Of a DNA stretch of 64,000 nt, positions 8,689-17,539 are shown in pieces. A program made the translations under genes and the position numbers. This DNA comes from JADJXV01 sp046328995 (GTDB lineage: Bacteria; Bacteroidota; Ignavibacteria; Kapaibacteriales; UBA961). The stretch is taken from NCBI GenBank assembly GCA_046328995.1, contig JAXLVN010000002.1, positions 186,001-250,000 of the forward strand, written 5' to 3'. The notes beneath the pieces are model-generated. The model was not told the origin of the DNA and did not search any database. It saw only the letters and a program-made list of their open reading frames with translations. Position 1 is the stretch's first letter. Each line of letters starts with the position of its first letter.

Positions 8689-11370
8689 ATGAAAACATTT
8701 TTTCGTACGTTCAGTGTACTTTTACTTGTGGGAATACTTCTCTTCCACGCAGCAATTGCTCAGCAATTCAATGCTAATCTTGCTGCAAAACTTCAGCAGA
8801 CTCTCGACACGCAGCTCGCAGCATTTCCGATTACAAAAGGTGTGTCGGCGAGTGTGTATTATCCGGGACAGGGACTCTGGCAAGGCGCAAGCGGACTATC
8901 GTATGCAGGTCATCCAATTACAACCGACATGGAATTTGCAATTGCCAGTAATTCTAAGCTTTTTACAGCAGTTGCAGTGATGAAACTTGTTGAAAATAAC
9001 GTGCTCTCGCTCAATGACCAACTCAAAAAATGGCTGCCCACGTATGCCAATGTCGATTCCTCGATTACCATCCGGCAGCTTCTTAATCATCGCAGCGGGC
9101 TCGCCGATGTATTTAATGCCGCCTCCATGGCGTATATCGTGGCCCACCCTGACCATAATTTCACGACCGCCGAAGTGATGGCGTATGTTGGACCCAAACT
9201 CTTCAAGGCAGGTACAAGCTTCAGCTATTCGAATACGAATTATGTCCTCGCCGGCATGATCGTTGAAAGCGCCACGGGGATTCCCATTTCGAAAATTATC
9301 CGCGATAGTATCCTTACTCCATTGAACTTAGACAGCACATTTTATGACGGCAAAGAAACCGTGCTCGGCACCATCGCACATCCCTGGGAAAATGGCGTGG
9401 ATGTCAGTAATGTATCCCGCACTGCGCTCAATACCCTCGGCACCAGCGCCGGCTCGATGTACTCCACATCCGGTGAAATGGCGCAGTGGTATCAGGCACT
9501 TTTGAGCGGACAGGTGGTAAGCGCAAGTTCATTGCAGGAAATTACAAATTTCGTGAGCCCGGGGAATTATGGATTTGGAATAATGACCATGCAGCTTTTC
9601 GGCAGAACAGTCTGGAGTCACGGCGGCACTAATACCGGTTATAACAGTCGGATGATGTACGATACCGAACTCAAAGCCACCGTTTGCGGACTCGGCAATG
9701 CGAATCCTTCGGCTATCGACGGTACAATTGTAGGAGTACTTCTCAAAACACTCGTCGATGCCTTGCCCGCTACAGCCGGCGTAATTACCGGCACCACAAC
9801 CGTTTGCCAAGGGCAGAGTTCCGTAACCTATACCGTGCCGGCGATCGCAAAAGCAAGCTCTTATACATGGACACTACCCAATGGCGCAACGGGCACAAGC
9901 TCGACCAATAGCATCACGGTTGATTATGGTGTCGCCGCTCAATCCGGCACGATCACCGTCGCAGGAACAAATATGTATGGCAATGGAGTGACTTCATCGC
10001 TCGCAGTTACGGTTCAGCAAGTTCCGACAGTCGTACTTTCCGGCGCAACGGATGTAGCGGTCAATTCCTCTAAACAATACTCCATTCAGCAGTTGCAGGG
10101 TTCGATTACATGGTCAATTCTCGGTGGTGTTATCACCTCAGGTCAAGGCACATCAGCCATTACCGTGAACTGGGGCGCAGCAGGTGCAGGCAATCTCGGC
10201 GTGTCGGTGCTTCTTGCAAGCGGTTGCACGGCTACGCAATCACTTGCCGTGACAAAGCACGAAGCGGCGACCGGCGCATCGCTGGCTCTGTGGTTCGACG
10301 CGAGCCATATTCCAGGAGCAATGAATAGTCAGGTACTACCATTTACTGCTCCTTATAATGAGTCGCATCCTTCCTGGCCCGACATTTCGGGAAATGGCAG
10401 AGGCGCGTATATGATGGGTGGGAATTCACTTCTCATACCAACGTATTTCGATAATGGACTTAATACGGTCAATGACTTACCGGCTGTGCGTTTTGACCAA
10501 ATCAACGATGCCTTGCTGGTCAACAACTCAGCCGGCGTCAATGCAGGTAATGCTAAGTCGCTCTTGGCGGTTTTCAAAACCGGTGCCGACATTACAGCCG
10601 ATCAGGTGGTCTTTGAATCCGGCGGCGGTACATCGACAAGTTCCGGCTTTACCATCTATATTAGCAAGGGAGATATTGGCTTTGGCGTATGGAATGGCAG
10701 TCAGGCGCTGTGGATACACAAGCCATGCGCGCCGAATACCGTGTATCTCACGCAGCTTGTCTATGACGGCGCGGCAGGCACGATGAACGTAACGGTGAAT
10801 ACGAACTCCGCAACCGCAGGCGGCGCGCCACTTACGCTCTTGCAGGGCACGCAGTACAATGGTGTGGGTTCGTCGGTCAATGGCACGAAGCTCCGCACGA
10901 AATTCTCGACCGCAACGATTGATTTTCCCTTCGGAGGTTCAATTGCCGAAGTAGTGCTTTATAATTCCGTTACCCCATCGATTCGCAATCAGACCTTCGC
11001 CTATCTGAATGCAAAATATAGTCTTTCCCTCGCCGGCAATCCGAAAATCGGCGAGAGTGGATTTGAAATTTTTGAAGGGAATTCCGAGCTAAACAGTGAT
11101 GGCGCTACGGCTATCGTTCCGCTGTCCATACAGCCCAATCCCGCGACCGACGAAGCGACAATCAGGATTCATTCTACCATGAGCGATGAGGTCGAAATTT
11201 CTGTCTATGACATGCTCGGACGCCGCTTTATCCTTCCGGTCAAGGGTATTATTGATATCGGATGGAATGAACTGCGCCTGCCTACCACCGGTCTTCCGAC
11301 CGGAACGTATCGGGTCGTACTTTCCGGCGCCGGTATCCATGAAAGCACTTCTTTTGTAATTTTGAAGTAA
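8689..11370 (+). CDS. T9SS-exported serine hydrolase (beta-lactamase/DD-peptidase fold) with PKD-like and LamG-like domains
   Basis: Start at ATG 8689; an upstream in-frame TTG at 8668 is not needed. 893 residues. The signal peptide ends near HAAIAQ. The class C beta-lactamase/DD-peptidase/esterase domain (about 28-365) has SNSK (Ser87-Lys90), YSN (Tyr180-Asn182) and HGG (311-313) in place of KTG. PKD/Ig-like domains follow (about 370-530), then a LamG/ConA-like sandwich opening with LALWFDAS (about 545-790). A type A T9SS sorting domain ends the protein (QPNPATDEATI... TGTYRVVL). It probably acts at the cell surface or in the medium on a peptide, ester or beta-lactam-like substrate; which one cannot be told. 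It is a tandem paralogue of the next gene. Confidence 0.88.
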   Translation: MKTFFRTFSVLLLVGILLFHAAIAQQFNANLAAKLQQTLDTQLAAFPITKGVSASVYYPGQGLWQGASGLSYAGHPITTDMEFAIASNSKLFTAVAVMKLVENNVLSLNDQLKKWLPTYANVDSSITIRQLLNHRSGLADVFNAASMAYIVAHPDHNFTTAEVMAYVGPKLFKAGTSFSYSNTNYVLAGMIVESATGIPISKIIRDSILTPLNLDSTFYDGKETVLGTIAHPWENGVDVSNVSRTALNTLGTSAGSMYSTSGEMAQWYQALLSGQVVSASSLQEITNFVSPGNYGFGIMTMQLFGRTVWSHGGTNTGYNSRMMYDTELKATVCGLGNANPSAIDGTIVGVLLKTLVDALPATAGVITGTTTVCQGQSSVTYTVPAIAKASSYTWTLPNGATGTSSTNSITVDYGVAAQSGTITVAGTNMYGNGVTSSLAVTVQQVPTVVLSGATDVAVNSSKQYSIQQLQGSITWSILGGVITSGQGTSAITVNWGAAGAGNLGVSVLLASGCTATQSLAVTKHEAATGASLALWFDASHIPGAMNSQVLPFTAPYNESHPSWPDISGNGRGAYMMGGNSLLIPTYFDNGLNTVNDLPAVRFDQINDALLVNNSAGVNAGNAKSLLAVFKTGADITADQVVFESGGGTSTSSGFTIYISKGDIGFGVWNGSQALWIHKPCAPNTVYLTQLVYDGAAGTMNVTVNTNSATAGGAPLTLLQGTQYNGVGSSVNGTKLRTKFSTATIDFPFGGSIAEVVLYNSVTPSIRNQTFAYLNAKYSLSLAGNPKIGESGFEIFEGNSELNSDGATAIVPLSIQPNPATDEATIRIHSTMSDEVEISVYDMLGRRFILPVKGIIDIGWNELRLPTTGLPTGTYRVVLSGAGIHESTSFVILK

Positions 11371-11423
11371 ATCAATTAGTTGGATAGAAATGTACATGAA
11401 TTCCGACACTATGGAATCTATCG

Positions 11424-11448
11424 TTGGGGCGAACGTGATTCGCCCCAA
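11424..11448. repeat. Intergenic hairpin repeat (GGGGCGAA family)
   Basis: Perfect 10-bp stem TTGGGGCGAA/TTCGCCCCAA with a 5-base loop and no T-run. The same core recurs in the long hairpin at 39062-39127, so this is a dispersed REP-like unit rather than a specific terminator. Confidence 0.7.
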
Positions 11449-11485
11449 CAGTAGTATCGAGGAATCCTATTTTTAATCAAACGTC

Positions 11486-13924
11486 ATGGAAAATTACTAC
11501 ATCAAGCTCTCGGTCGTGTTCCTGCTCGGCATCTGCGCAAGCCGGGCGGCAAGCGCCCAATTCAATGCCAATCTCGCCGCAAAATTACAGCAGACCTTGG
11601 ACGCGCAAGTAGCTTCGTATCCCAATTCCAAAGGCGTGTCGGCGAGCGTGTATTATCCGGGTCAGGGGATATGGAAGGGCGCAAGCGGACTCTCGCACGC
11701 AGGGCAACCGATTACATCCGACATGGAATTCGGGCTCGCCAGTAATACCAAACTCTTTACAGCCGTAGCAGTTATGAAGCTCGTCGATGCCGGCACGCTC
11801 AAGCTTGGCGACCCGCTCTGGAAGTGGCTCCCGAAGTATGCGAATGTCGATTCGACGATTACGATTCGTCAATTACTCAATCATACCAGCGGTATTGCCG
11901 ACGTGTTTACCACCGCATCGCAGGCATATATTACCGCTAATCCCAGCCACGTGTTCACGACCGCCGAAGTGATGGCGTATGTCGGCACCAAACTCTTCAA
12001 TCCGGGCACTAGCTACGGGTATTCGAATACAAATTATATCCTCGCAGGAAAGATTATCGAAAGCGCCACCGGACAAAGTGTAGCAAAAATTATTCGCGAT
12101 AGTATCCTGACGCCACTGCAACTTGACAGCACGTTTTATGACGGTAACGAAACCGTTCTCGGCACCATCGCTCATCCGTGGCAGGATGGAATTGATGGCT
12201 TCACCATTTCACGTACCGCCTTGAATACACTCGGAACAAGCGCCGGCTCGATGTACTCCACCGCCGGTGAAATGGCACAATGGTATCAGGCACTAATGAG
12301 CGGAAAAGTTGTGAGTGCAAGTTCACTCCAAGAAATTACAACCTTCGTCAGCGCTGGGAATTACGGGTTCGGTATCCTGTCAATGCAGCTCTTCGGCAGA
12401 ACAGTGTGGAGCCACGGCGGGACTAATACCGGCTACACGAGCAGGATGTTCTATGATCCAATCATGAAAGTCACCGTCTGCGGACTCTGCAATTCCAACC
12501 CTTCGTCCATTGACGGCGCAATCACCGGTATTTTGCTCAAAACAATCGTTGATAATCTACCGGCACCGGCGAGCACAATTACCGGCACAAGCACCGTCTG
12601 TCAGGGACAAAAATCGGTAATTTACACAACAGCAACCGTAGCAAATGCAACGTCTTATACCTGGACGCTTCCCGACGGCACAACGCGCACCAGCGCGACA
12701 AACAGCATCACAGTGGACTTTCCAAACTCCGCCACATCGGGCACCCTCACCGTCACCGGTACGAATATGTATGGCAATGGCTTGCCGGCGTCTATTGCCA
12801 TTACCGTCAATCCCCTTCCTGAGGTGAGTTTCAAACCATTGATTCCGCGGACAATCTGCATATCTGCCGCGCCGATTCTTCTTACGGGAGGTTCGCCGGT
12901 TGGCGGTAACTACTCCGGCAAAGGTGTGCAAAATGGACAGTTCATTCCAGCGTTTGCAGGTGCCGGCGAGTCGGCAATTATCTATTCTTATACTAATGGT
13001 AATGGATGCACTGCATCGGATTCGACAGTTTTAAAAGTCGTTCCAATACCTATAGTTACCTTTAAAGAATCAAAGAATAAAATCTGCGTTCAATCCTCGC
13101 CAATCGCTCTCACGGGAGGCACGCCAAGCGGTGGCATCTATAGTGGAAAAGGTGTGGAAAATGGTGTATTTAATCCTACTACAGCCGGACTCGGAACGCA
13201 TACGCTCACGTATTTCTACGCCGATTCGAATGGATGTGCAAACGCCGATTCTACCACCCTAAGCGTCGTTCCGATGCCGACTGTCACGCTCACCATACCC
13301 GAGAAAAACTACTGCACCAATACACCACCCGTGACGCTTACGGGCGGCTCGCCAAGCGGTGGAATCTACTCAGGAATAGGCGTCAAAAATGGACAATTCG
13401 ACCCGTCAATCACGGGCGAAGGAAGCTTTGTAGTACGATATGAGTACACGGATGGGAATGGATGTTCGGGAAGTGATTCAGTGCGAATGAACGTTCATTC
13501 AACAAGTTCGATTATGTTGAATAAATCAGCTATTGATTCATTCACACTCAATGGTGTGACGTACACGAAGTCGGGCAACTACACGCAAGTACTTCAAAAT
13601 ATGAATGGTTGTGATAGTACAATTACACTTGCGCTTACCATCACCACGACGGGTGTAGCGGAGGAAGGAATCAGCCCAAAGGCGATGGCGCTTGTGCCGA
13701 ATCCAACGACTGACGGCGCATTCAGCATTCGAATTCCGTTGCAGGATGCATCTCCGGTGCCGGATATTCTTGAAATGTACAATGTTCTTGGTGAACAGGT
13801 ATTCACAGCGAGTCTTACCGATGCGTCTGCGGTGATTCGCACCCATCTCCCGAGCGGGATCTATCTCTACCGACTGCTTTCCCGGAATACTCTTATTTTT
13901 GCAGGAAATGTCGTCGTTCTGTAG
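11486..13924 (+). CDS. T9SS-exported serine hydrolase, paralogue of the preceding gene
   Basis: 812 residues with a signal peptide ending ASAQ. The hydrolase domain (about 25-365) is very close to the product of 8689-11370 and keeps SNTK (Ser86-Lys89), YSN (179-181) and HGG (310-312). After one PKD-like domain it diverges. Instead of a LamG domain it carries three Ig-like repeats of about 75-80 residues (each with TGG(S/T)P-x-GG-x-YSG and a later NGC), encoded within 12806-13503. A short segment with NGCDSTITL and a T9SS sorting domain (VPNPTTDGAFSI) follow. The Ig-like repeats match the next gene almost exactly. A duplicated exported hydrolase with a swapped C-terminal half is the simplest reading. 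Confidence 0.88.
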   Translation: MENYYIKLSVVFLLGICASRAASAQFNANLAAKLQQTLDAQVASYPNSKGVSASVYYPGQGIWKGASGLSHAGQPITSDMEFGLASNTKLFTAVAVMKLVDAGTLKLGDPLWKWLPKYANVDSTITIRQLLNHTSGIADVFTTASQAYITANPSHVFTTAEVMAYVGTKLFNPGTSYGYSNTNYILAGKIIESATGQSVAKIIRDSILTPLQLDSTFYDGNETVLGTIAHPWQDGIDGFTISRTALNTLGTSAGSMYSTAGEMAQWYQALMSGKVVSASSLQEITTFVSAGNYGFGILSMQLFGRTVWSHGGTNTGYTSRMFYDPIMKVTVCGLCNSNPSSIDGAITGILLKTIVDNLPAPASTITGTSTVCQGQKSVIYTTATVANATSYTWTLPDGTTRTSATNSITVDFPNSATSGTLTVTGTNMYGNGLPASIAITVNPLPEVSFKPLIPRTICISAAPILLTGGSPVGGNYSGKGVQNGQFIPAFAGAGESAIIYSYTNGNGCTASDSTVLKVVPIPIVTFKESKNKICVQSSPIALTGGTPSGGIYSGKGVENGVFNPTTAGLGTHTLTYFYADSNGCANADSTTLSVVPMPTVTLTIPEKNYCTNTPPVTLTGGSPSGGIYSGIGVKNGQFDPSITGEGSFVVRYEYTDGNGCSGSDSVRMNVHSTSSIMLNKSAIDSFTLNGVTYTKSGNYTQVLQNMNGCDSTITLALTITTTGVAEEGISPKAMALVPNPTTDGAFSIRIPLQDASPVPDILEMYNVLGEQVFTASLTDASAVIRTHLPSGIYLYRLLSRNTLIFAGNVVVL
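12806..13503 (+). repeat. Long intragenic duplication, copy 1
   Basis: This segment encodes three Ig-like repeats. It aligns without an insertion or deletion at a constant offset of 2489 bases to 15295-15992 in the next gene, with only scattered substitutions. Confidence 0.85.
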
Positions 13925-13992
13925 AGTAAATCAAGAGGTACAATTCCTCAACTTCTCCACAGAATACCTTCTGCACTTTCGGAGAAAATACC

Positions 13993-16374
13993 GTGAGAAA
14001 ATTTTTGTACTTGTTGACAATTCTTCTGCTTTCACCACTCCTTTCGCGCGCGCAGATTTCCACGCCGGCGCTCGTCGGATATTGGCATAATTGGACGGAC
14101 AACAATGTGCCTTATATTCATCTTGATGCGATTGATACACGTTATTCGGTGATTGAAGTGGCGTTTGCCATGCCCACATCGCCGTCGGATATGACGATGC
14201 TTTTTACGCCGGAAGTGGTATCGCAGAGTACGTTTATTGCAAAAATGCGAACGCTGCAAAGCCAAGGTAAGAAAGTAGTTATCAGCGTTGGCGGGGCGAC
14301 GGCAAGTATCGATCTCGCAACCACGACTGCCAAAAATGCCTTCGTCAATTCAATGACATCGATTCTGACGACGTACGGTTTTGACGGGATGGATATCGAC
14401 ATCGAACACGGCAATTCCATCCTCATAAGCGGTGGTACCATTGCCTCGCCTACCAATACTTCTCAGGTGAATCTCATCGCCGCCATCAAACAAATCATGG
14501 TGAATTACCGCGCCACATTTTCGAAAAAAATGCTCCTAACGATGGCACCTGAAACGGCGTATGTGCAGGGCGGGCAGTCGGCATTCGGGAGTATTTGGGG
14601 CGGCTATCTGCCGATTATTGATGCACTGCGCGACTCGCTCGACATGCTGCAGGTGCAGCTCTACAACAGCGGCTCGATGTATGGCATCGACGGCAAAATT
14701 TACACGCAAGGCACGGCTGATTTTATCGTGGCAATGACCGAGGCGGTGATTGATGGTTTTACCACAGCCGGCGGAACATTCCGCGGGCTGCCCGAAAACA
14801 AAATCGCTGTCGGACTCCCCGCCTGCACCAGCGCAGCAGGAGGCGGCTACACCGACTCGCTTACGGTCATCCGAGCGGTACAGTATTTGCTCGGCAAGGG
14901 CGCACGGCCGGGTTCGTATGTCCTCAAAAAACCAACCGGTTACCCCGCGCTCGGCGGCATGATGACCTGGTCTGTCAATTGGGATGCACTCGCAAGTTGC
15001 GGCGGTCGATATCAATATGCCAACACCTACGAAACAGCGTTCGGCGTGTCCTTGCCGGCATCTGCGGGCGCTATCAGCGGTTCGGCAGCGGTCTGCGCAG
15101 GACAGCACGGCGTCACCTACTCCGTACCGACAATTGCCAATGCCACATCCTACGAATGGACATTACCGCCGGGCGCATCCGGCGCAAGTACGACCAATTC
15201 TATCGTCGTATCCTTCGCTTCGACGTCAGGTAATATCTCGGTAAGAGGTTCGAATACGTTCGGCTACGGCGCAAGCTCATCATTGCCGGTGACTGTCAAT
15301 CCACTTCCTGAGGTGAGTTTCAAACCATTGATTCAGCGCACAATCTGCGTGTCGGCCGCGCCGATTCTGCTTACGGGAGGTTCGCCGGTTGGCGGTAACT
15401 ACTCCGGCAAAGGTGTGCAAAATGGACAGTTCATTCCTGCGCTCGCAGGCATCGGCGAGGCAACAATTCTCTACTCTTATACCAATAGTAATGGATGCAC
15501 TGCATCAGATTCACTGGTCCTGAAGGTCGTTCCTTTGCCGACTGTAACTTTCAAAAAATCAAAGACTAAGCTCTGTATCCAATCTGCACCGATCGCTCTC
15601 ACGGGAGGCACGCCAAGCGGTGGCATTTATAGCGGAAAAGGTGTGGAAAATGGTGTGTTTAATCCCACAATTGCCGGACTCGGAACGCATACACTCACGT
15701 ATTTCTACACCGATTCGAATGGATGCGCAAGCGCTGATTCTACCACCCTAAGCGTCGTTCCGATGCCGACTGTCACGCTCACCATACCCGAGAAAAACTA
15801 CTGCACCAATACTCCACCCGCGGCGCTTTCGGGAGGTACGCCAAGTGGTGGGATTTACTCAGGAATAGGCGTCAAAAATGGACTATTCGACCCGTCAATC
15901 ACGGGCGAAGGCAGCTTTACGGTGCGGTATGAGTACACGGATGGGAATGGATGTTCGGGAAGTGATTCAGTGCGAATGAACGTTCATTCAACGACAACGG
16001 AGACGATGAATATAACAGCAGTCGATTCATTCACGCTCAATGGCGTGACGTATATAAAGTCAGGCGTCTATACGCAACTCCTTCGAAATATAAATGGTTG
16101 TGACAGTACAATTACTCTTGCGCTCACCATTGCCACGACGGGCGTTGTGGAGGACGTGACCATCCCGACAAGCATCATTTCCCCGAATCCTGCAACGGAT
16201 GAACTCGTGGTGAATGGATATTCGGGATTCGTGCGGATTACGTCACTACTTGGACAGGAAGTATGGCGCGGGGAAGTGGAGAATGGAACGCGGATCAGTG
16301 TGCGGGAATTAGCACGAGGTGTGTATTATGTGCGTTTTGGCGAACGGGTGTATTGTGTGGTGATTGCGCGGTAG
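13993..16374 (+). CDS. T9SS-exported glycoside hydrolase family 18 (chitinase-like)
   Basis: GTG start at 13993 with GGAGA nine bases upstream and a signal peptide directly after (MRKFLYLLTILLLSPLLSRAQ). 793 residues. The GH18 barrel covers about 25-350, with SVGG at 98-101 and DGMDIDIE at 131-138, the DxxDxDxE catalytic motif with Glu138 as acid/base. Family members cleave chitin or peptidoglycan-type glycans by substrate-assisted catalysis. A PKD-like domain, the same three Ig-like repeats as the preceding gene, and a T9SS sorting domain (SPNPATDELVV... ARGVYYVRF) follow. The product should be secreted or surface-attached. Together with the two serine hydrolases it suggests use of polymers such as chitin or cell-wall material, or attack on neighbouring cells. 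Confidence 0.9.
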   Translation: MRKFLYLLTILLLSPLLSRAQISTPALVGYWHNWTDNNVPYIHLDAIDTRYSVIEVAFAMPTSPSDMTMLFTPEVVSQSTFIAKMRTLQSQGKKVVISVGGATASIDLATTTAKNAFVNSMTSILTTYGFDGMDIDIEHGNSILISGGTIASPTNTSQVNLIAAIKQIMVNYRATFSKKMLLTMAPETAYVQGGQSAFGSIWGGYLPIIDALRDSLDMLQVQLYNSGSMYGIDGKIYTQGTADFIVAMTEAVIDGFTTAGGTFRGLPENKIAVGLPACTSAAGGGYTDSLTVIRAVQYLLGKGARPGSYVLKKPTGYPALGGMMTWSVNWDALASCGGRYQYANTYETAFGVSLPASAGAISGSAAVCAGQHGVTYSVPTIANATSYEWTLPPGASGASTTNSIVVSFASTSGNISVRGSNTFGYGASSSLPVTVNPLPEVSFKPLIQRTICVSAAPILLTGGSPVGGNYSGKGVQNGQFIPALAGIGEATILYSYTNSNGCTASDSLVLKVVPLPTVTFKKSKTKLCIQSAPIALTGGTPSGGIYSGKGVENGVFNPTIAGLGTHTLTYFYTDSNGCASADSTTLSVVPMPTVTLTIPEKNYCTNTPPAALSGGTPSGGIYSGIGVKNGLFDPSITGEGSFTVRYEYTDGNGCSGSDSVRMNVHSTTTETMNITAVDSFTLNGVTYIKSGVYTQLLRNINGCDSTITLALTIATTGVVEDVTIPTSIISPNPATDELVVNGYSGFVRITSLLGQEVWRGEVENGTRISVRELARGVYYVRFGERVYCVVIAR
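15295..15992 (+). repeat. Long intragenic duplication, copy 2
   Basis: Partner of 12806-13503 at constant offset 2489, lying in the C-terminal half of the GH18 gene. Confidence 0.85.
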
Positions 16375-16457
16375 ATTCGATAATGAAAGAACGCTCTATT
16401 TACAATTTATTTGTAATTTTATAGTGAAATAACTGTATATCCACTGTAGAATTATCT

Positions 16458-17315
16458 ATGAATACACTTCTCCTTCTTCTTTGCAGTATTGTTCTCATGT
16501 TCAGTAGTGCTTCCGCTCAGGAAATCCTCCAAGTCACGGGTGAAAACCCACATTATAAACTCACCATGACACGCGGCGGTAAGCCGATAGGAGATATAGA
16601 GATAGAACTCTTCCCGGATATTGCTCCCAAGCATTGTAAGAACTTCGACAGTTTAGTCGTGATTGGGTTTTATGACGGTACTGCCTTCCATCGGGTGATC
16701 CCGGGGTATATGATTCAGGGCGGCGATCCAAATTCCCGTGACAAAGCAAAGAGTACTTGGGGATATGGCGACCCTTCGCAGACGAAGGTGCCAGCTGAAT
16801 TCTCGAACAAGCCGCATGTCCGCGGCATACTCTCCGCTGCCCGTACGTCCGACCCGAATAGTGCCACCTCACAGTTCTTTATTTGCGTCGCTTCGGTTCC
16901 GGGTTGGAACGGACAATATTCCGTCTATGGGCAGGTAGTCAAGGGGATGAACGTCGTCGATACAATCGTTCGGTCGCCACGTGACGCGAGCGACAATCCC
17001 CTCGAAAAAGTCGAAATGATCGTCGAAAAGCTCGCACCAAGCAGTGTCGATGAAATAGTCATTGCGACGGATATCAACCTCTATCCGAATCCTGCATCAC
17101 ATGCAATTAGCTTCGCTACCTCATTGAATACTATAGCTATTACCGACGTACGCGTGACAGACATCACCGGCGCGGAATATATGAAGATGCACTATGCAGG
17201 ACTCCCGATAAACGAACTCCATGTTCCGGTCGATGGACTTTCAACCGGCGTCTATCTCCTCACCCTCACCGACGCGCAGCAGAAGGTGCGTGTGTTGAAA
17301 TTTGTGGTGCAGTAA
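16458..17315 (+). CDS. Exported cyclophilin-type peptidyl-prolyl isomerase with T9SS sorting domain
   Basis: 285 residues. Signal peptide (MNTLLLLLCSIVLMFSSASAQ), then a cyclophilin domain (about 30-190) with FHRVIPGYMIQGGDPN, SQFFI and YGQVVKGMNVVD, the conserved core that catalyses cis-trans isomerisation of Xaa-Pro bonds. A T9SS type A sorting domain follows (YPNPASHAISF... STGVYLLTL, about 208-285). Family members are normally cytoplasmic or periplasmic, so a surface-exported form is unusual. It lies directly after three T9SS cargo genes and may help fold exported proteins at the surface. No operon overlap: 83 bases separate it from the GH18 gene. Confidence 0.9.
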   Translation: MNTLLLLLCSIVLMFSSASAQEILQVTGENPHYKLTMTRGGKPIGDIEIELFPDIAPKHCKNFDSLVVIGFYDGTAFHRVIPGYMIQGGDPNSRDKAKSTWGYGDPSQTKVPAEFSNKPHVRGILSAARTSDPNSATSQFFICVASVPGWNGQYSVYGQVVKGMNVVDTIVRSPRDASDNPLEKVEMIVEKLAPSSVDEIVIATDINLYPNPASHAISFATSLNTIAITDVRVTDITGAEYMKMHYAGLPINELHVPVDGLSTGVYLLTLTDAQQKVRVLKFVVQ

Positions 17316-17331
17316 TTCCCAATCCCAACCC

Positions 17332-17509
17332 AGGGCCGCTCGCGAAGAAGCGAGGGGCCCTAGGGAGGAGAATCCTTCCATCACAGCGTGATGGCATGTT
17401 TGTAGCAAGAGCACATCCAATCCGCCACGCCCCCATTCGGGGTCGAATGTTTATAGCAAGAGCACAGCCAAGCAGCCACTACCCCATTCGGGGTCGAATG
17501 TTTATAGCA
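17332..17509. repeat. Cluster of dispersed hairpin repeats
   Basis: First, a hairpin AGGGCC...GGCCCT with inner CTCGC/GCGAG (17332-17361), whose relative lies at 23098-23128. Then a CCATCACAGCGTGATGG unit with trailing GTTTGTAGCAA (17376-17408), found again at 19138-19168 and partly at 19293-19322. Then two copies of a CCCCATTCGGGGTCGAATG unit (from about 17430 and 17482). All are noncoding, just before the gene at 17540. Confidence 0.75.
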
Positions 17510-17539
17510 CAATCCAATCAACTATTCCATCTCAAAATC

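Noticed and set aside
17396..17539. In-frame N-terminal extension of the beta-helix protein
   Set aside because: It translates the intergenic repeat units themselves, and the signal peptide starts at 17540.
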